The position numbers were made by a program, and so were the translations under genes. Under the pieces are notes generated by a model that did not search any database, had not been told where the DNA came from, and worked only from the letters and a program-made list of their open reading frames with translations. This document shows, piece after piece, positions 51,543-60,400 of a stretch of 64,000 bases of DNA. The stretch's first letter is position 1. The number at the start of each line of letters is the position of its first letter. This DNA is from Streptomyces sp. NBC_01197 (GTDB taxonomy: Bacteria > Actinomycetota > Actinomycetes > Streptomycetales > Streptomycetaceae), in contig NZ_CP108569.1 of NCBI RefSeq assembly GCF_036010505.1, positions 992,001 through 1,056,000 of the forward strand, in the 5' to 3' direction.

Positions 51543-53555
51543 ATGACTGAACGTCACAAGGACCGCCCCTGGCTCATGCGGACCTACGCCGGCCACTCGA
51601 CGGCCGAAGCGTCCAACGAGCTCTACCGGCGCAACCTCGCCAAGGGCCAGACGGGTCTGTCCGTCGCCTTCGACCTGCCCACGCAGACCGGCTACGACCC
51701 GGACCACATCCTGGCCCGCGGCGAGGTCGGCCGGGTCGGGGTGCCCGTTTCCCATCTCGGCGACATGCGGCGGCTGTTCCAGGACATCCCGCTGGAGCAG
51801 ATGAACACGTCGATGACCATCAACGCCACGGCCATGTGGCTGCTGGCGCTGTACCAGGTGGTCGCCGAGGAGCAGGGCGCGGACCCGGGCCGGCTCCAGG
51901 GGACGACGCAGAACGACATCGTCAAGGAGTACCTGTCGCGCGGGACCCACGTGTTCCCGCCGGGGCCGAGCCTGCGCCTCACCACCGACATGATCACGTA
52001 CACGGTGGCCCACATCCCCAAGTGGAACCCGATCAACATCTGCAGCTACCACCTGCAGGAGGCCGGCGCCACCCCCGTCCAGGAGATCGCGTACGCCATG
52101 TCCACCGCGATCGCGGTCCTGGACGCCGTACGCGACTCGGGGCAGGTACCGCCCGAGCGGTTCGACGCGGTCGTCGCACGGATCTCGTTCTTCGTGAACG
52201 CGGGCGTCCGCTTCATCGAGGAGATGTGCAAGATGCGCGCCTTCGGCCGCATCTGGGACCGGCTGACGCGGGAGAGGTACGGGATCACGGACGCCAGGAA
52301 GCGCCGCTTCCGCTACGGCGTCCAGGTCAACTCGCTGGGGCTCACCGAGGCACAGCCGGAGAACAACGTCCAGCGCATCGTCCTGGAGATGCTGGCGGTC
52401 ACCCTCTCCAAGGACGCACGGGCCCGCGCCGTGCAGCTGCCCGCCTGGAACGAGGCGCTGGGGCTGCCCAGGCCCTGGGACCAGCAGTGGTCGCTGCGGA
52501 TACAGCAGGTACTCGCCCAGGAGAGCGATCTGCTGGAGTACGAGGACATCTTCGACGGCTCCCATGTCATCGAGGCCAAGGTCGAGGAGCTCGTCGAGGA
52601 GTCGCTCGCGGAGATCGAGCGCATCCAGCAGATGGGCGGCGCGATGGCGGCCGTCGAGTCCGGCTACCTCAAGTCGGAGCTGGTCTCCTCGCACGCCGGG
52701 CGGCGGGCCAGGATCGAGGGCGGCGAGGAGAAGATCGTCGGCGTCAACTGCTACGAGTCGACCGAGCCCAACCCGCTCACCGCCGACCTGGACACGGCGA
52801 TCATGACGGTCGACCCGGAGAACGAGGCGCGGGTCGTGGCCGCCTTGCACACCTGGCGCGACAACCGTGACGAGAGCGCGGCCCAGGAGTCGCTCGCGGT
52901 CCTCAAGGCGACAGCGGCCGGTGACGGCAACCTCTTCGGGGCGACGGTGGCGTGCGCCCGCGCGGGTGTCACCACGGGCGAGTGGTCCTGGGCCCTGCGC
53001 GACGTGTTCGGCGAGTTCCGGGCGCCCACGGGGGTGGGCGGCGCGCCGGTCGCGGTGACCGCGGAGGAGGGTACCCCGCTCGCCGCCGTACGCGCCGCCG
53101 TGACCCGTACGGCCCAGGACCTCGGCAGCGGGCGGCTACGGCTGCTGGTCGGCAAACCGGGCCTCGACGGGCACTCGAACGGGGCCGAGCAGATCGCCGT
53201 ACGGGCCCGTGACGCCGGGTTCGAAGTGGTCTACCAGGGGATCAGACTGACCCCCGAGCAGATCGTCGCGGCGGCCCTGGCCGAGGACGTGCACTGCGTG
53301 GGCCTGTCGATCCTGTCGGGCTCGCACGCCGAACTGGTCCCGGACGTACTGGAGCGGCTGCGCGAGGCGGGCGCGTCCGACATCCCCGTGATCGTCGGCG
53401 GGATCATCCCCAACGCCGATGGCACGGCGCTCAAGGAGGCCGGCGTCGCCGCCGTATTCACCCCGAAGGACTTCGGGATCACCGAGATCATCGGACGTAT
53501 CGTCGAAGTGATCCGGAAAGCGAACAAGCTCGACCCTCTGGAGGTCCCCGCATGA
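51543..53555 (+). CDS. meaA: ethylmalonyl-CoA mutase (MeaA)
   Basis: A 670-residue adenosylcobalamin-dependent acyl-CoA mutase. The N-terminal TIM-barrel has SVAFDLPTQTGYDPDHILARGEVGRVGVPV and TTQNDIVKEYLSRGTHVFPP. The C-terminal B12-binding domain carries the base-off motif Asp542-x-His544-xx-Gly547 (GLDGHSNG) with SxL-type SILSGSH and GG near the end (VGGIIPN). It interconverts (2R)-ethylmalonyl-CoA and (2S)-methylsuccinyl-CoA. The start is 9 bases after ccr and the stop overlaps the lyase gene (ATGA). Confidence 0.93.
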   Translation: MTERHKDRPWLMRTYAGHSTAEASNELYRRNLAKGQTGLSVAFDLPTQTGYDPDHILARGEVGRVGVPVSHLGDMRRLFQDIPLEQMNTSMTINATAMWLLALYQVVAEEQGADPGRLQGTTQNDIVKEYLSRGTHVFPPGPSLRLTTDMITYTVAHIPKWNPINICSYHLQEAGATPVQEIAYAMSTAIAVLDAVRDSGQVPPERFDAVVARISFFVNAGVRFIEEMCKMRAFGRIWDRLTRERYGITDARKRRFRYGVQVNSLGLTEAQPENNVQRIVLEMLAVTLSKDARARAVQLPAWNEALGLPRPWDQQWSLRIQQVLAQESDLLEYEDIFDGSHVIEAKVEELVEESLAEIERIQQMGGAMAAVESGYLKSELVSSHAGRRARIEGGEEKIVGVNCYESTEPNPLTADLDTAIMTVDPENEARVVAALHTWRDNRDESAAQESLAVLKATAAGDGNLFGATVACARAGVTTGEWSWALRDVFGEFRAPTGVGGAPVAVTAEEGTPLAAVRAAVTRTAQDLGSGRLRLLVGKPGLDGHSNGAEQIAVRARDAGFEVVYQGIRLTPEQIVAAALAEDVHCVGLSILSGSHAELVPDVLERLREAGASDIPVIVGGIIPNADGTALKEAGVAAVFTPKDFGITEIIGRIVEVIRKANKLDPLEVPA

Positions 53556-54526
53556 CCGAGTCGACCAGCCCTGTGAACCGTCTGCGTCCGAGGCGCTCGT
53601 GTCTCGCCGTTCCCGGATCGAACCCGCGCTTCCTGGAGAAGGCCCAGGGCCTCCCGGCCGACCAGGTCTTCCTCGACCTGGAGGACGCCTGCGCACCGCT
53701 TGCCAAGGAAGGCGCCCGGCACACCATCGTCGAGGCACTGAACAAGGGCGACTGGACCGGCAAGACCCGCGTGGTACGCGTCAACGACTGGACCACCCAC
53801 TGGACCTACCGCGACGTCATCACCGTCGTCGAGGGCGCGGGCCACAACCTCGACTGCATCATGCTGCCCAAGGTCCAGGACGCCCAGCAGATCGTCGCTC
53901 TCGACCTGCTGCTCACCCAGATCGAGAAGACCATCGGCCTCGAAGTCGGCAAGATCGGCATCGAAGCACAGATCGAGAACGCCAAGGGCCTCGTCAACGT
54001 CAACGAGATCGCCGCCGCCTCACCCCGTAACGAAGCCATCATCTTCGGCCCCGCCGACTTCATGGCGTCCATCAACATGAAGACCCTCGTCGTCGGCGAG
54101 CAGCCCCCGGGCTACGGCGCCGACGCCTACCACTACATCCTGATGAAGATCCTGATGGCCGCCCGGACCTACGACCTCCAGGCGATCGACGGCCCCTACC
54201 TCCAGATCCGCAACGTCGACGGCTACCGCGACGTCGCCAAGCGGGCGGCGGCTCTCGGCTTCGACGGCAAGTGGGTCCTCCACCCCGGCCAGGTCGAAGC
54301 GTCAAACGAGATCTTCTCGCCCTCCCAGGAGGACTACGACCACGCCGAGATGATCCTCGACGCCTACGAATGGTGCACGTCGGAGGCCGGCGGCAAGAAG
54401 GGCTCCGCCATGCTCGGCGACGAGATGATCGACGAGGCCAGCCGCAAGATGGCCCTGGTCGTCTCCGGCAAGGGCCGCGCCGCAGGGCTGCGCCGCACCA
54501 CCACGTTCGAAGCGCCGGAGGCCTGA
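53552..54526 (+). CDS. mcl: malyl-CoA/beta-methylmalyl-CoA lyase
   Basis: A 324-residue HpcH/HpaI-CitE family TIM-barrel enzyme. RSCLAVPGSNPRFLEKAQGLPADQVFLDLEDACAP contains the conserved Arg and the metal-binding ED; GIEAQIENAKGLVNVNEIAAASPR and IIFGPADFMASINM supply the second Glu/Asp pair. The family splits beta-methylmalyl-CoA into glyoxylate and propionyl-CoA and malyl-CoA into glyoxylate and acetyl-CoA. Operon position between meaA and the hydratase supports the assignment. Confidence 0.9.
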   Translation: MTESTSPVNRLRPRRSCLAVPGSNPRFLEKAQGLPADQVFLDLEDACAPLAKEGARHTIVEALNKGDWTGKTRVVRVNDWTTHWTYRDVITVVEGAGHNLDCIMLPKVQDAQQIVALDLLLTQIEKTIGLEVGKIGIEAQIENAKGLVNVNEIAAASPRNEAIIFGPADFMASINMKTLVVGEQPPGYGADAYHYILMKILMAARTYDLQAIDGPYLQIRNVDGYRDVAKRAAALGFDGKWVLHPGQVEASNEIFSPSQEDYDHAEMILDAYEWCTSEAGGKKGSAMLGDEMIDEASRKMALVVSGKGRAAGLRRTTTFEAPEA

Positions 54527-54529
54527 ACC

Positions 54530-55033
54530 ATGCAGTTCGGACGCACCTACGAGGAGTTCGAGGTCGGCGCCGTCTACAAGCACTGGCCCGGCAAGACGGT
54601 CACCGAGTACGACGACCACCTCTTCTGCCTGCTCACCATGAACCACCACCCCCTCCACATGGACGGCAACTACGCGGAGAAGACCACCGACTTCGGCAAG
54701 AACGTCGTCGTCGGGAACTACATCTACTCCCTGCTCCTCGGCATGTCCGTGCCCGACGTGTCCGGCAAGGCCATCGCCAACCTGGAAGTCGAGTCGCTCA
54801 AGCACATCGCGCCGACCCTCCACGGCGACACCCTCTACGGCGAGACCACCGTCCTGGACAAGACCCCCTCCAAGTCCAAGAGTGACCGCGGAATCGTGTA
54901 CGTCGAGACCAAGGGCTACAACCAGGACGGCACCGTCGTCTGTGTCTTCCGCCGCAAGGTCATGGTCCCCACCGCCACCTACATCAAGGAGCGCGGCGGA
55001 GAACAGCCCGGCCGCCCTGTTCCTTCCCAGTAG
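54530..55033 (+). CDS. mesaconyl-CoA hydratase (MaoC family)
   Basis: A 167-residue hot-dog-fold hydratase. TVTEYDDHLFCLLTMNHHPLHMDGNYAE contains the Asp/His catalytic hydratase-2 motif (D...N.HPLH.D). The position directly after the lyase gene, three bases from its stop, matches the role in the ethylmalonyl-CoA pathway, hydrating mesaconyl-C1-CoA to beta-methylmalyl-CoA. At 167 residues it is one hot-dog domain; proteobacterial Mch is about twice as long, so the actinobacterial form must dimerise. Confidence 0.85.
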   Translation: MQFGRTYEEFEVGAVYKHWPGKTVTEYDDHLFCLLTMNHHPLHMDGNYAEKTTDFGKNVVVGNYIYSLLLGMSVPDVSGKAIANLEVESLKHIAPTLHGDTLYGETTVLDKTPSKSKSDRGIVYVETKGYNQDGTVVCVFRRKVMVPTATYIKERGGEQPGRPVPSQ

Positions 55034-55075
55034 GCGATTTCCCACCAACAGCGTGACGTCACAGGAGAAGCAGTC

Positions 55076-56281
55076 ATGAGCCGACTCGCCCAGACACCGG
55101 GTCTCACCGATGTGCAGCAGGAAATCCTGGCCACCGTCAGGGACTTCGTCGACAAGGAGATCCTGCCGGTCGCGACCGAACTCGAACACCGCGACGAGTA
55201 CCCGTCCCAGATCGTCGAGGGCCTCAAGGAACTCGGCGTGTTCGGGCTGATGATCCCCGAGGAGTACGGGGGCCTGGGCGAGTCGCTGCTCACCTACGCG
55301 CTGTGTGTCGAAGAAATAGCGCGTGGCTGGATGAGCGTGTCGGGCATCATCAACACGCACTTCATCGTGGCGTACATGCTCAAGCAGCACGGCACCCAGG
55401 AGCAGAAGGACACCTTCCTGCCGCGGATGGCCGCCGGCGAGGTCCGCGGCGCGTTCTCGATGTCCGAGCCCGCGCTGGGGTCGGATGTGTCGGCGATCAC
55501 CTCGAAGGGGATCAGGGACGGCGACGACTACGTCCTGAACGGCCAGAAGATGTGGCTGACCAACGGCGGCACGTCCTCACTCGTCGCGGTCCTGTGCCGT
55601 AGTGACGAGGGTCACCCCGAGGGCACGGCCCCGCACAAGTCGATGACGACCTTCCTGGTCGAGAAGGAGCCGGGCTTCGGCGAGGTCCGCCCGGGCCTGA
55701 CCATCCCCGGCAAGATCGACAAGATGGGCTACAAGGGGGTCGACACCACCGAGCTGATCATGGACGACCTGCGAATTCCGGCCAATCGCGTACTTGGTGG
55801 GGTTACGGGCCGAGGGTTTTACCAAATGATGGACGGAGTCGAAGTCGGGCGGGTGAATGTCGCAGCGCGTGGCTGCGGAGTAGCACAGCGCGCCTTCGAG
55901 CTGGGTATCAGCTACGCACAGCAACGTCACACTTTCGGCAAACAGATCGCCCAGCATCAGGCAATTCAGTTCAAGCTGTCCGAAATGGCTACCAAGGTGG
56001 AAGCCGCCCATGCGATGATGGTCAATGCGGCACGCAAAAAGGACTCCGGGGAACGAAACGACCTTGAAGCGGGGATGGCCAAGTATCTGGCCTCCGAGTA
56101 CTGCAAGGAGGTCGTGGAGGACGCCTTCCGTATCCACGGTGGATACGGGTTCTCCAAGGAGTATGAGATCGAGCGGCTCTACCGCGAGGCCCCGATGCTG
56201 CTGATCGGCGAAGGTACTGCCGAGATCCAGAAAATGATCATCGGTCGGCGCCTCCTCGAAGAGTACCGATTCCAGGGCTGA
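55076..56281 (+). CDS. acyl-CoA dehydrogenase, probably methylsuccinyl-CoA dehydrogenase
   Basis: A 401-residue FAD enzyme of the acyl-CoA dehydrogenase family: GAFSMSEPALGSDVSAI and LNGQKMWLTNGG (FAD/substrate contacts), AQQRHTFGKQIAQHQAIQFKLSEMA, and the C-terminal HGGYGFSKEYEIERLYREAPMLLIGEGTAEIQ. Position as the last gene of the ccr operon suggests oxidation of (2S)-methylsuccinyl-CoA to mesaconyl-C1-CoA. It is shorter than the Rhodobacter enzyme of about 550 residues, so the specific assignment is contextual. From about 55780 the gene uses noticeably more A/T-ending codons than its neighbours. Confidence 0.8.
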   Translation: MSRLAQTPGLTDVQQEILATVRDFVDKEILPVATELEHRDEYPSQIVEGLKELGVFGLMIPEEYGGLGESLLTYALCVEEIARGWMSVSGIINTHFIVAYMLKQHGTQEQKDTFLPRMAAGEVRGAFSMSEPALGSDVSAITSKGIRDGDDYVLNGQKMWLTNGGTSSLVAVLCRSDEGHPEGTAPHKSMTTFLVEKEPGFGEVRPGLTIPGKIDKMGYKGVDTTELIMDDLRIPANRVLGGVTGRGFYQMMDGVEVGRVNVAARGCGVAQRAFELGISYAQQRHTFGKQIAQHQAIQFKLSEMATKVEAAHAMMVNAARKKDSGERNDLEAGMAKYLASEYCKEVVEDAFRIHGGYGFSKEYEIERLYREAPMLLIGEGTAEIQKMIIGRRLLEEYRFQG

Positions 56282-56450
56282 TTGTCCCTTTCGTGGCGAT
56301 ATATCAGCGAAGAAGATCACAGCCAGTCATCATCTTCCAGCCGCCGACTCGGCTTCCTGGCTTGCCCAGTTGTGGTGCACAACCGATAGCATCGCCCGAA
56401 AGCCGCCGTCCCCCGTTCCCGTGCGGCATCATCCGCTACGAAGGTCATTC

Positions 56451-57098
56451 ATGCCCCACAGCCAAACCTCTGCACCACGCGGTCGAGTCCGTCTCGCGCG
56501 CGGAGCATCGCCGTGGCTCCTGCCGACTGTCGCGACCGCGGCGCTCAGCCTGGCCCGGGCTCGCCGGTCCGGCCGCTGGGCTGCTGCCGCCGTGCCCACC
56601 ACCGCCCTCGCGGCGGGAATGCTGTGGTTCTTCCGCGACCCCGAGCGGGAGATCACACAGGGCAGGGTCATCTCGCCGGCCGACGGCGTAGTGCAGAGCA
56701 TCATGCCGTGGAAGGACGGGCGCACCCGCGTCGCGATCTTCATGAGCCCGCTGAACGTCCACGTGAACCGCGCACCACTGGCGGGCACCGTGACGTCCGT
56801 CGAGCACATCCCCGGCGGTTACGTCCCGGCGTTCAACAAGGAGAGCGAGAACAACGAGCGCGTTGTCTGGCACTTCGACACCGAGCTCGGCGACATCGAG
56901 ATGGTGCAGATCGCCGGTGCCGTCGCACGGCGCATCGTGCCGTACCTTCCCCAGGGTACGAAGGTGGAGCAGGGCGAGCGGATCGGCCTGATCCGCTTCG
57001 GTTCTCGCGTCGACATCTACCTTCCGGAAGGTATCGATGTCGCGGTCGAGGTCGGCCAGCCCACCACCGCGGGGGTGACTCGAATTGACCGTGATTGA
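56451..57098 (+). CDS. psd: phosphatidylserine decarboxylase
   Basis: A 215-residue pyruvoyl-dependent decarboxylase of the short, archaeal-like PSD class. WFFRDPEREI, VISPADGVVQSI, MSPLNVHVNRAPLAGTV and the cleavage site FGSRVDIYLPEG, in which the Ser after Gly becomes the pyruvoyl group. It converts phosphatidylserine to phosphatidylethanolamine at the membrane; a hydrophobic segment lies at about 30-55. ATG 56451 follows GAAGG. The stop overlaps pssA by 14 bases. Confidence 0.92.
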   Translation: MPHSQTSAPRGRVRLARGASPWLLPTVATAALSLARARRSGRWAAAAVPTTALAAGMLWFFRDPEREITQGRVISPADGVVQSIMPWKDGRTRVAIFMSPLNVHVNRAPLAGTVTSVEHIPGGYVPAFNKESENNERVVWHFDTELGDIEMVQIAGAVARRIVPYLPQGTKVEQGERIGLIRFGSRVDIYLPEGIDVAVEVGQPTTAGVTRIDRD

Positions 57099-57939
57099 TC
57101 CGGAGACACAGACCGGCTGGGTTCCCGAGGCGGAGGCCGAGGACGACATCGAGGACATGCCGCTCTCGCTGCGGCTGTCGATAGCGGACACCCTGACTCT
57201 CGGCAACGCGACGTGCGGATTCATGGCGGTGTACTTCACCACCACCGGAATCCTCATCCCGCACCTCCAGGGCAGCCAGGAGACCGGCATGGGGCGGCAC
57301 TCCGCCGCGACCGCCGTGATCCTGATGCTGCTCGCCGCGATCTTCGACCTCTGCGACGGGCTCGTGGCGCGTAAGCTGCGCAGCTCGGCGATGGGGGCGG
57401 AGCTGGACAACCTCTCGGACCTGATCAGCTTCGGGCTCGCCCCGGCCTACTTCGTGCTGGTGTACGGGATGGTCGCGGACGACGCCCACCAGCGCGTCGC
57501 GGCGGTGGCGGCGATCGTGGTGCTGCTGGCGGTGGTGCTGAGGCTCGCCCGGTTCTCCTGCGTGACCATGAAGGACGGCACGTTCCAGGGCATGCCGTCC
57601 CCCTTCGGGGCGCTGACCGTGGTCTCCATCGTGCTCCTCCAGCTGCCCTTCGTACCGACGCTGCTCGCGGTCATCGGGGTCGCCTGGCTGATGGTGAGCC
57701 GGGTCGAGTACCCGAAGCCGCGGGGTGTCCTCGCGGTGGGGATGCTCAGCTGGATCGTGGGCGCCATGGGACTGCTCGCCGCCTGGGCGTTCGACGCTCC
57801 CGGCGGCCAGCTGCTCCTGCAGACCGGCTGTGCGCTCCAGGTGGTGCTGGGTGCGGTCATTCCGCTCTTCGCCACCGCGCGCCGGGTGAACACCTTCCGC
57901 GGCAACCGCCGCGAGGCGCGTACGGCGCAGCTGCCGTAG
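57085..57939 (+). CDS. pssA: CDP-diacylglycerol-serine O-phosphatidyltransferase
   Basis: A 284-residue integral membrane CDP-alcohol phosphatidyltransferase. The signature D-G-A-R-G-D-D is read in FDLCDGLVARKLRSSAMGAELDNLSD. Around seven hydrophobic helices follow. It makes phosphatidylserine for the overlapping psd gene upstream, so the pair synthesises phosphatidylethanolamine. The start is TTG 57085 (GGGGGTG eight bases upstream) or GTG 57091. A very strong terminator follows. Confidence 0.93.
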   Translation: MTVIDPETQTGWVPEAEAEDDIEDMPLSLRLSIADTLTLGNATCGFMAVYFTTTGILIPHLQGSQETGMGRHSAATAVILMLLAAIFDLCDGLVARKLRSSAMGAELDNLSDLISFGLAPAYFVLVYGMVADDAHQRVAAVAAIVVLLAVVLRLARFSCVTMKDGTFQGMPSPFGALTVVSIVLLQLPFVPTLLAVIGVAWLMVSRVEYPKPRGVLAVGMLSWIVGAMGLLAAWAFDAPGGQLLLQTGCALQVVLGAVIPLFATARRVNTFRGNRREARTAQLP

Positions 57940-57952
57940 CTCCCGGACAGTG

Positions 57953-57991
57953 CCGGAGGGCCCCGAGTGCATCGCACTCGGGGCCCTCCGG
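57953..57991. terminator. 18-bp stem terminator after pssA
   Basis: CCGGAGGGCCCCGAGTGC pairs perfectly with its complement at 57974-57991 around ATC. It lies between convergent pssA and marR genes and should act in both directions. It is the strongest hairpin in the window. Confidence 0.85.
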
Positions 57992-57996
57992 CGTTG

Positions 57997-58443
57997 TCAT
58001 GAGGTCCGGCCGGTCTCGGCGGGGACTGCGAAGACCCGCTGCAGCAGGTCCGCGAGTACGGTCCGGTCGGCGTCCGGCAGGCCTTCGAGACCGGCCAGCG
58101 TCGTGTGCATCCCCGCCCTGATCGCGTCGACGGTGCGCTCGCCCGCCGCGGTGAGGAGGACGTTCTTGACGCGCCGGTCGGTGGGGCTGGGTTCCCTGCG
58201 TACGAGTGCGCGCTTCTCCAGCCGGTCGATGATCCCGGTCATGTTGGAGGCGTCACAGGCCAGTGTGGTCGCCAGGGCGCGCATCGCGGACGGCCCCCGG
58301 CGCAGCACGCTGAGCGTCTTGCCCTGGCTGGCCGTGAGCCCCTCGGCGGCGGCCGCTGCCGTGAAGTCGCCGTAGTAGGCGCCGAGCGAGACCGAGAGCA
58401 GCTCCATGAGCCGGTCGGTGCCGGGTCCGGGGGTTTCTGGCAT
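57997..58443 (-). CDS. MarR-family transcriptional regulator
   Basis: A 148-residue winged-helix regulator. The wHTH is LTASQGKTLSVLRRGPSAMRALATTLACDASNMTGIIDRLEKRALVRREPSPTDRRVKNVLLT, with the wing DRRVKNV; flanking helices form the dimer. Its promoter contains TTGA-N5-TCAA and TCAA-N4-TTGG repeats (58467-58489). The target is unknown. It probably autoregulates; glycerate kinase lies upstream on the same strand but across a terminator. Confidence 0.88.
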   Translation of the reverse strand: MPETPGPGTDRLMELLSVSLGAYYGDFTAAAAAEGLTASQGKTLSVLRRGPSAMRALATTLACDASNMTGIIDRLEKRALVRREPSPTDRRVKNVLLTAAGERTVDAIRAGMHTTLAGLEGLPDADRTVLADLLQRVFAVPAETGRTS

Positions 58444-58466
58444 GGGGCGATGCTACGCCCGGAAAG

Positions 58467-58489
58467 TTGACCATCTCAAATACTTGGAC
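58467..58489. promoter_or_regulatory. MarR operator-like repeats
   Basis: TTGACCATCTCAA is a TTGA-N5-TCAA inverted repeat (58467-58479) overlapping TCAAATACTTGG (58476-58487). It lies 24 bases upstream of the marR start and is AT-rich compared with the surroundings, consistent with an autoregulatory promoter. Confidence 0.4.
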
Positions 58490-58523
58490 AGGGCTGGGCC
58501 GCCCCCGCCCGCGGGCGCGAGCC

Positions 58524-58549
58524 GGGCCGGGCGGCGCCCCGCCCGGCCC
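58524..58549 (-). terminator. terminator of glycerate kinase
   Basis: GGGCCGGGCGG pairs with CCGCCCGGCCC around CGCC, about 28 bases beyond the glycerate kinase stop on the minus strand. Confidence 0.6.
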
Positions 58550-58576
58550 CCGTTCACACCCCGGAGTGACCCGTTG

Positions 58577-59737
58577 TCACTCGCGCACGAGGAAATCGCG
58601 GGCGATGTTCTCGGCGGCCTGCTCCAGGAGCGGGCCCGCGTTGGCGATACAGCGCTCCACGTCTGGCTCCAGCTCCGTGAGAGCGTACGCACGGCGAATG
58701 CCCGCCCGGCCGAGGACCTCAGCCGGGAGCGTGAGACGTCCGCAGACCGCGACGACCTCCTTACCCGCGGCCCTCGCCGCCGCGGCGACACCGGCCGGTG
58801 CCTTGCCGTGCAGGGTCTGCTCGTCGAGCGAACCCTCACCGGTGACGACCAGGGTCGCCCGGGCCACGGCCGGGGCGAAGCCCAGGACGTCGAGCATCAC
58901 GTCGATACCCGCGCGGAAGCTCGCCCCCAGACCGACCAGCGCCCCGAAGCCGATACCGCCCGCGGCACCGGCCCCCGGCGCGAGAGCGGCTTCCGCGGCC
59001 CCCGCCCCGATGGACTTCTCCAGCACGGCGGCGAAGTGCGTCAGCGCGGCGTCCAGGGCCGCGACCTGCTCGGGGGACGCGCCCTTCTGCGGCCCGTACA
59101 CCGCGGGTGCGCCCTTGGGCCCGGTCAGCGGGTTGTCCACGTCGCTGGCGAGGACGATCTCCGTGCCGGCCAGCCGGGTGTCCAGACCGGACAGATCGGC
59201 CGTCGCCAGCTCGTTCAGTCCCCCGCCACCCGGCCCCACGGGCTGTCCGGCGGCGTCCAGGAAGCGGGCACCGAGCGCGGCCAGCATGCCAGCGCCACCG
59301 TCGGTCGTGGCGCTGCCGCCGACACCGAAGACGATGGACCTGGCCCCCGCGTCGAGCGCCGCGCGCAGCAACTCACCTGAGCCGTACGTGGTGGCGGTCA
59401 GCGGAGCGAATACCCCGGCCGGGAGGTGCTGGAGGCCGGAGGCCTCGGCCATTTCCACCACGGCCACACCGTCGCGCAGCGCGAACGCCGCGGTCAGCTG
59501 CTCACCGAGGGGCCCGGTGACCCGTACCTCGTGCCGGTCGAACCCCGCCGCGACCGCGGCGGCGACGGTGCCGTCCCCGCCGTCGGCGACGGGCAGGGTC
59601 TCGACCTGCACACCGGGAACGATCCGCCGCAGGCCGGCCGTCACCCGCTCAGCGACCTCCACGGCCGTGAGGGACCCCTTGAATTTGTCGGCCGCCACGA
59701 GCACCCGTGCGGCTTCAGTTACTGCTCCGTCCGTCAC
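58577..59737 (-). CDS. glycerate kinase
   Basis: A 386-residue kinase of the GlxK/GarK family (PF02595): VLVAADKFKGSLTAVEVAERVTAGLR at the N-terminus, LPVADGGDGTVAAAV, FGVGGSATTDGGAGMLAALGARF and VVTGEGSLDEQTLHGKAPAGVA, all diagnostic. It phosphorylates D-glycerate, usually downstream of glyoxylate or glycine/serine metabolism. GTG 59737 has AAGGGA upstream. The neighbouring pathway makes glyoxylate, but no gene linking the two is present here. Confidence 0.9.
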   Translation of the reverse strand: MTDGAVTEAARVLVAADKFKGSLTAVEVAERVTAGLRRIVPGVQVETLPVADGGDGTVAAAVAAGFDRHEVRVTGPLGEQLTAAFALRDGVAVVEMAEASGLQHLPAGVFAPLTATTYGSGELLRAALDAGARSIVFGVGGSATTDGGAGMLAALGARFLDAAGQPVGPGGGGLNELATADLSGLDTRLAGTEIVLASDVDNPLTGPKGAPAVYGPQKGASPEQVAALDAALTHFAAVLEKSIGAGAAEAALAPGAGAAGGIGFGALVGLGASFRAGIDVMLDVLGFAPAVARATLVVTGEGSLDEQTLHGKAPAGVAAAARAAGKEVVAVCGRLTLPAEVLGRAGIRRAYALTELEPDVERCIANAGPLLEQAAENIARDFLVRE

Positions 59738-59831
59738 CTTGTTTATCCCTTGCTTTCGAACAGGCAGTCGCGCCGCTCCGACCCTATCCGCACCACCCGC
59801 CCGCTGCCCATACGGACCGGTCAGAAACCGG

Positions 59832-60368
59832 TCAGAAGAGGGCGTACTCCCCCGGACCCGCACCGCCCGACTCGAAGGCCAGCAGCCGCTGTTTACGGTC
59901 GAGTCCGCCGCCGTAACCGGTGAGGCTGCCCGTCGAGCCGATCACTCGGTGGCACGGGACGATGATCCCGACCGGATTCCTGCCGTTCGCCAGGCCCACG
60001 GCCCGTGAGGCGCCCGGTCTGCCGAGCCGGTCGGCGAGGTCGCCGTACGAACGGGTCTCGCCGTACGGAATCCGCCGCAACTGGTCCCAGACAGTGCGCT
60101 GGAAGGGCGTGCCCGCCAGGTGCAGCTCCACCGTGAACTCGGTCAGCCCGCCCTCGAAGTACGCGGTCAGCTCCTCCCTGACCTGTCCGAAGGGCCGGGG
60201 GTCGGGTTCGCCGAAGGTCTCTTCGGGCGGCCGGTGGCGCTGTTCCGTCATATACAGGCCGCTCAGCAGGCCGTCGGTCGCCACGAGGGTGAGCGGACCG
60301 TACGGGCTGTCGACCACGGTGTGCCGTTTCCCGGCCGGGTTCGCAGACATTGCCGACATAGCAGACAT
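59832..60368 (-). CDS. ogt: methylated-DNA-protein-cysteine methyltransferase
   Basis: A 178-residue O6-alkylguanine repair protein. The active-site motif IIVPCHRVI carries the acceptor Cys139; the helix-turn-helix with the Arg finger is read in SYGDLADRLGRPGASRAVGLANGRNP. The gene starts at ATG 60368 behind GAGAGGAG, and its first nine residues are MSA repeated three times, from a 9-base repeat that contains the start codon. It follows the Ada-AlkA gene by 32 bases, so both are probably one transcript. Confidence 0.92.
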   Translation of the reverse strand: MSAMSAMSANPAGKRHTVVDSPYGPLTLVATDGLLSGLYMTEQRHRPPEETFGEPDPRPFGQVREELTAYFEGGLTEFTVELHLAGTPFQRTVWDQLRRIPYGETRSYGDLADRLGRPGASRAVGLANGRNPVGIIVPCHRVIGSTGSLTGYGGGLDRKQRLLAFESGGAGPGEYALF

Positions 60369-60400
60369 GAGGGTGCTCCTCTCTCCGGAACTGCGGGAGT

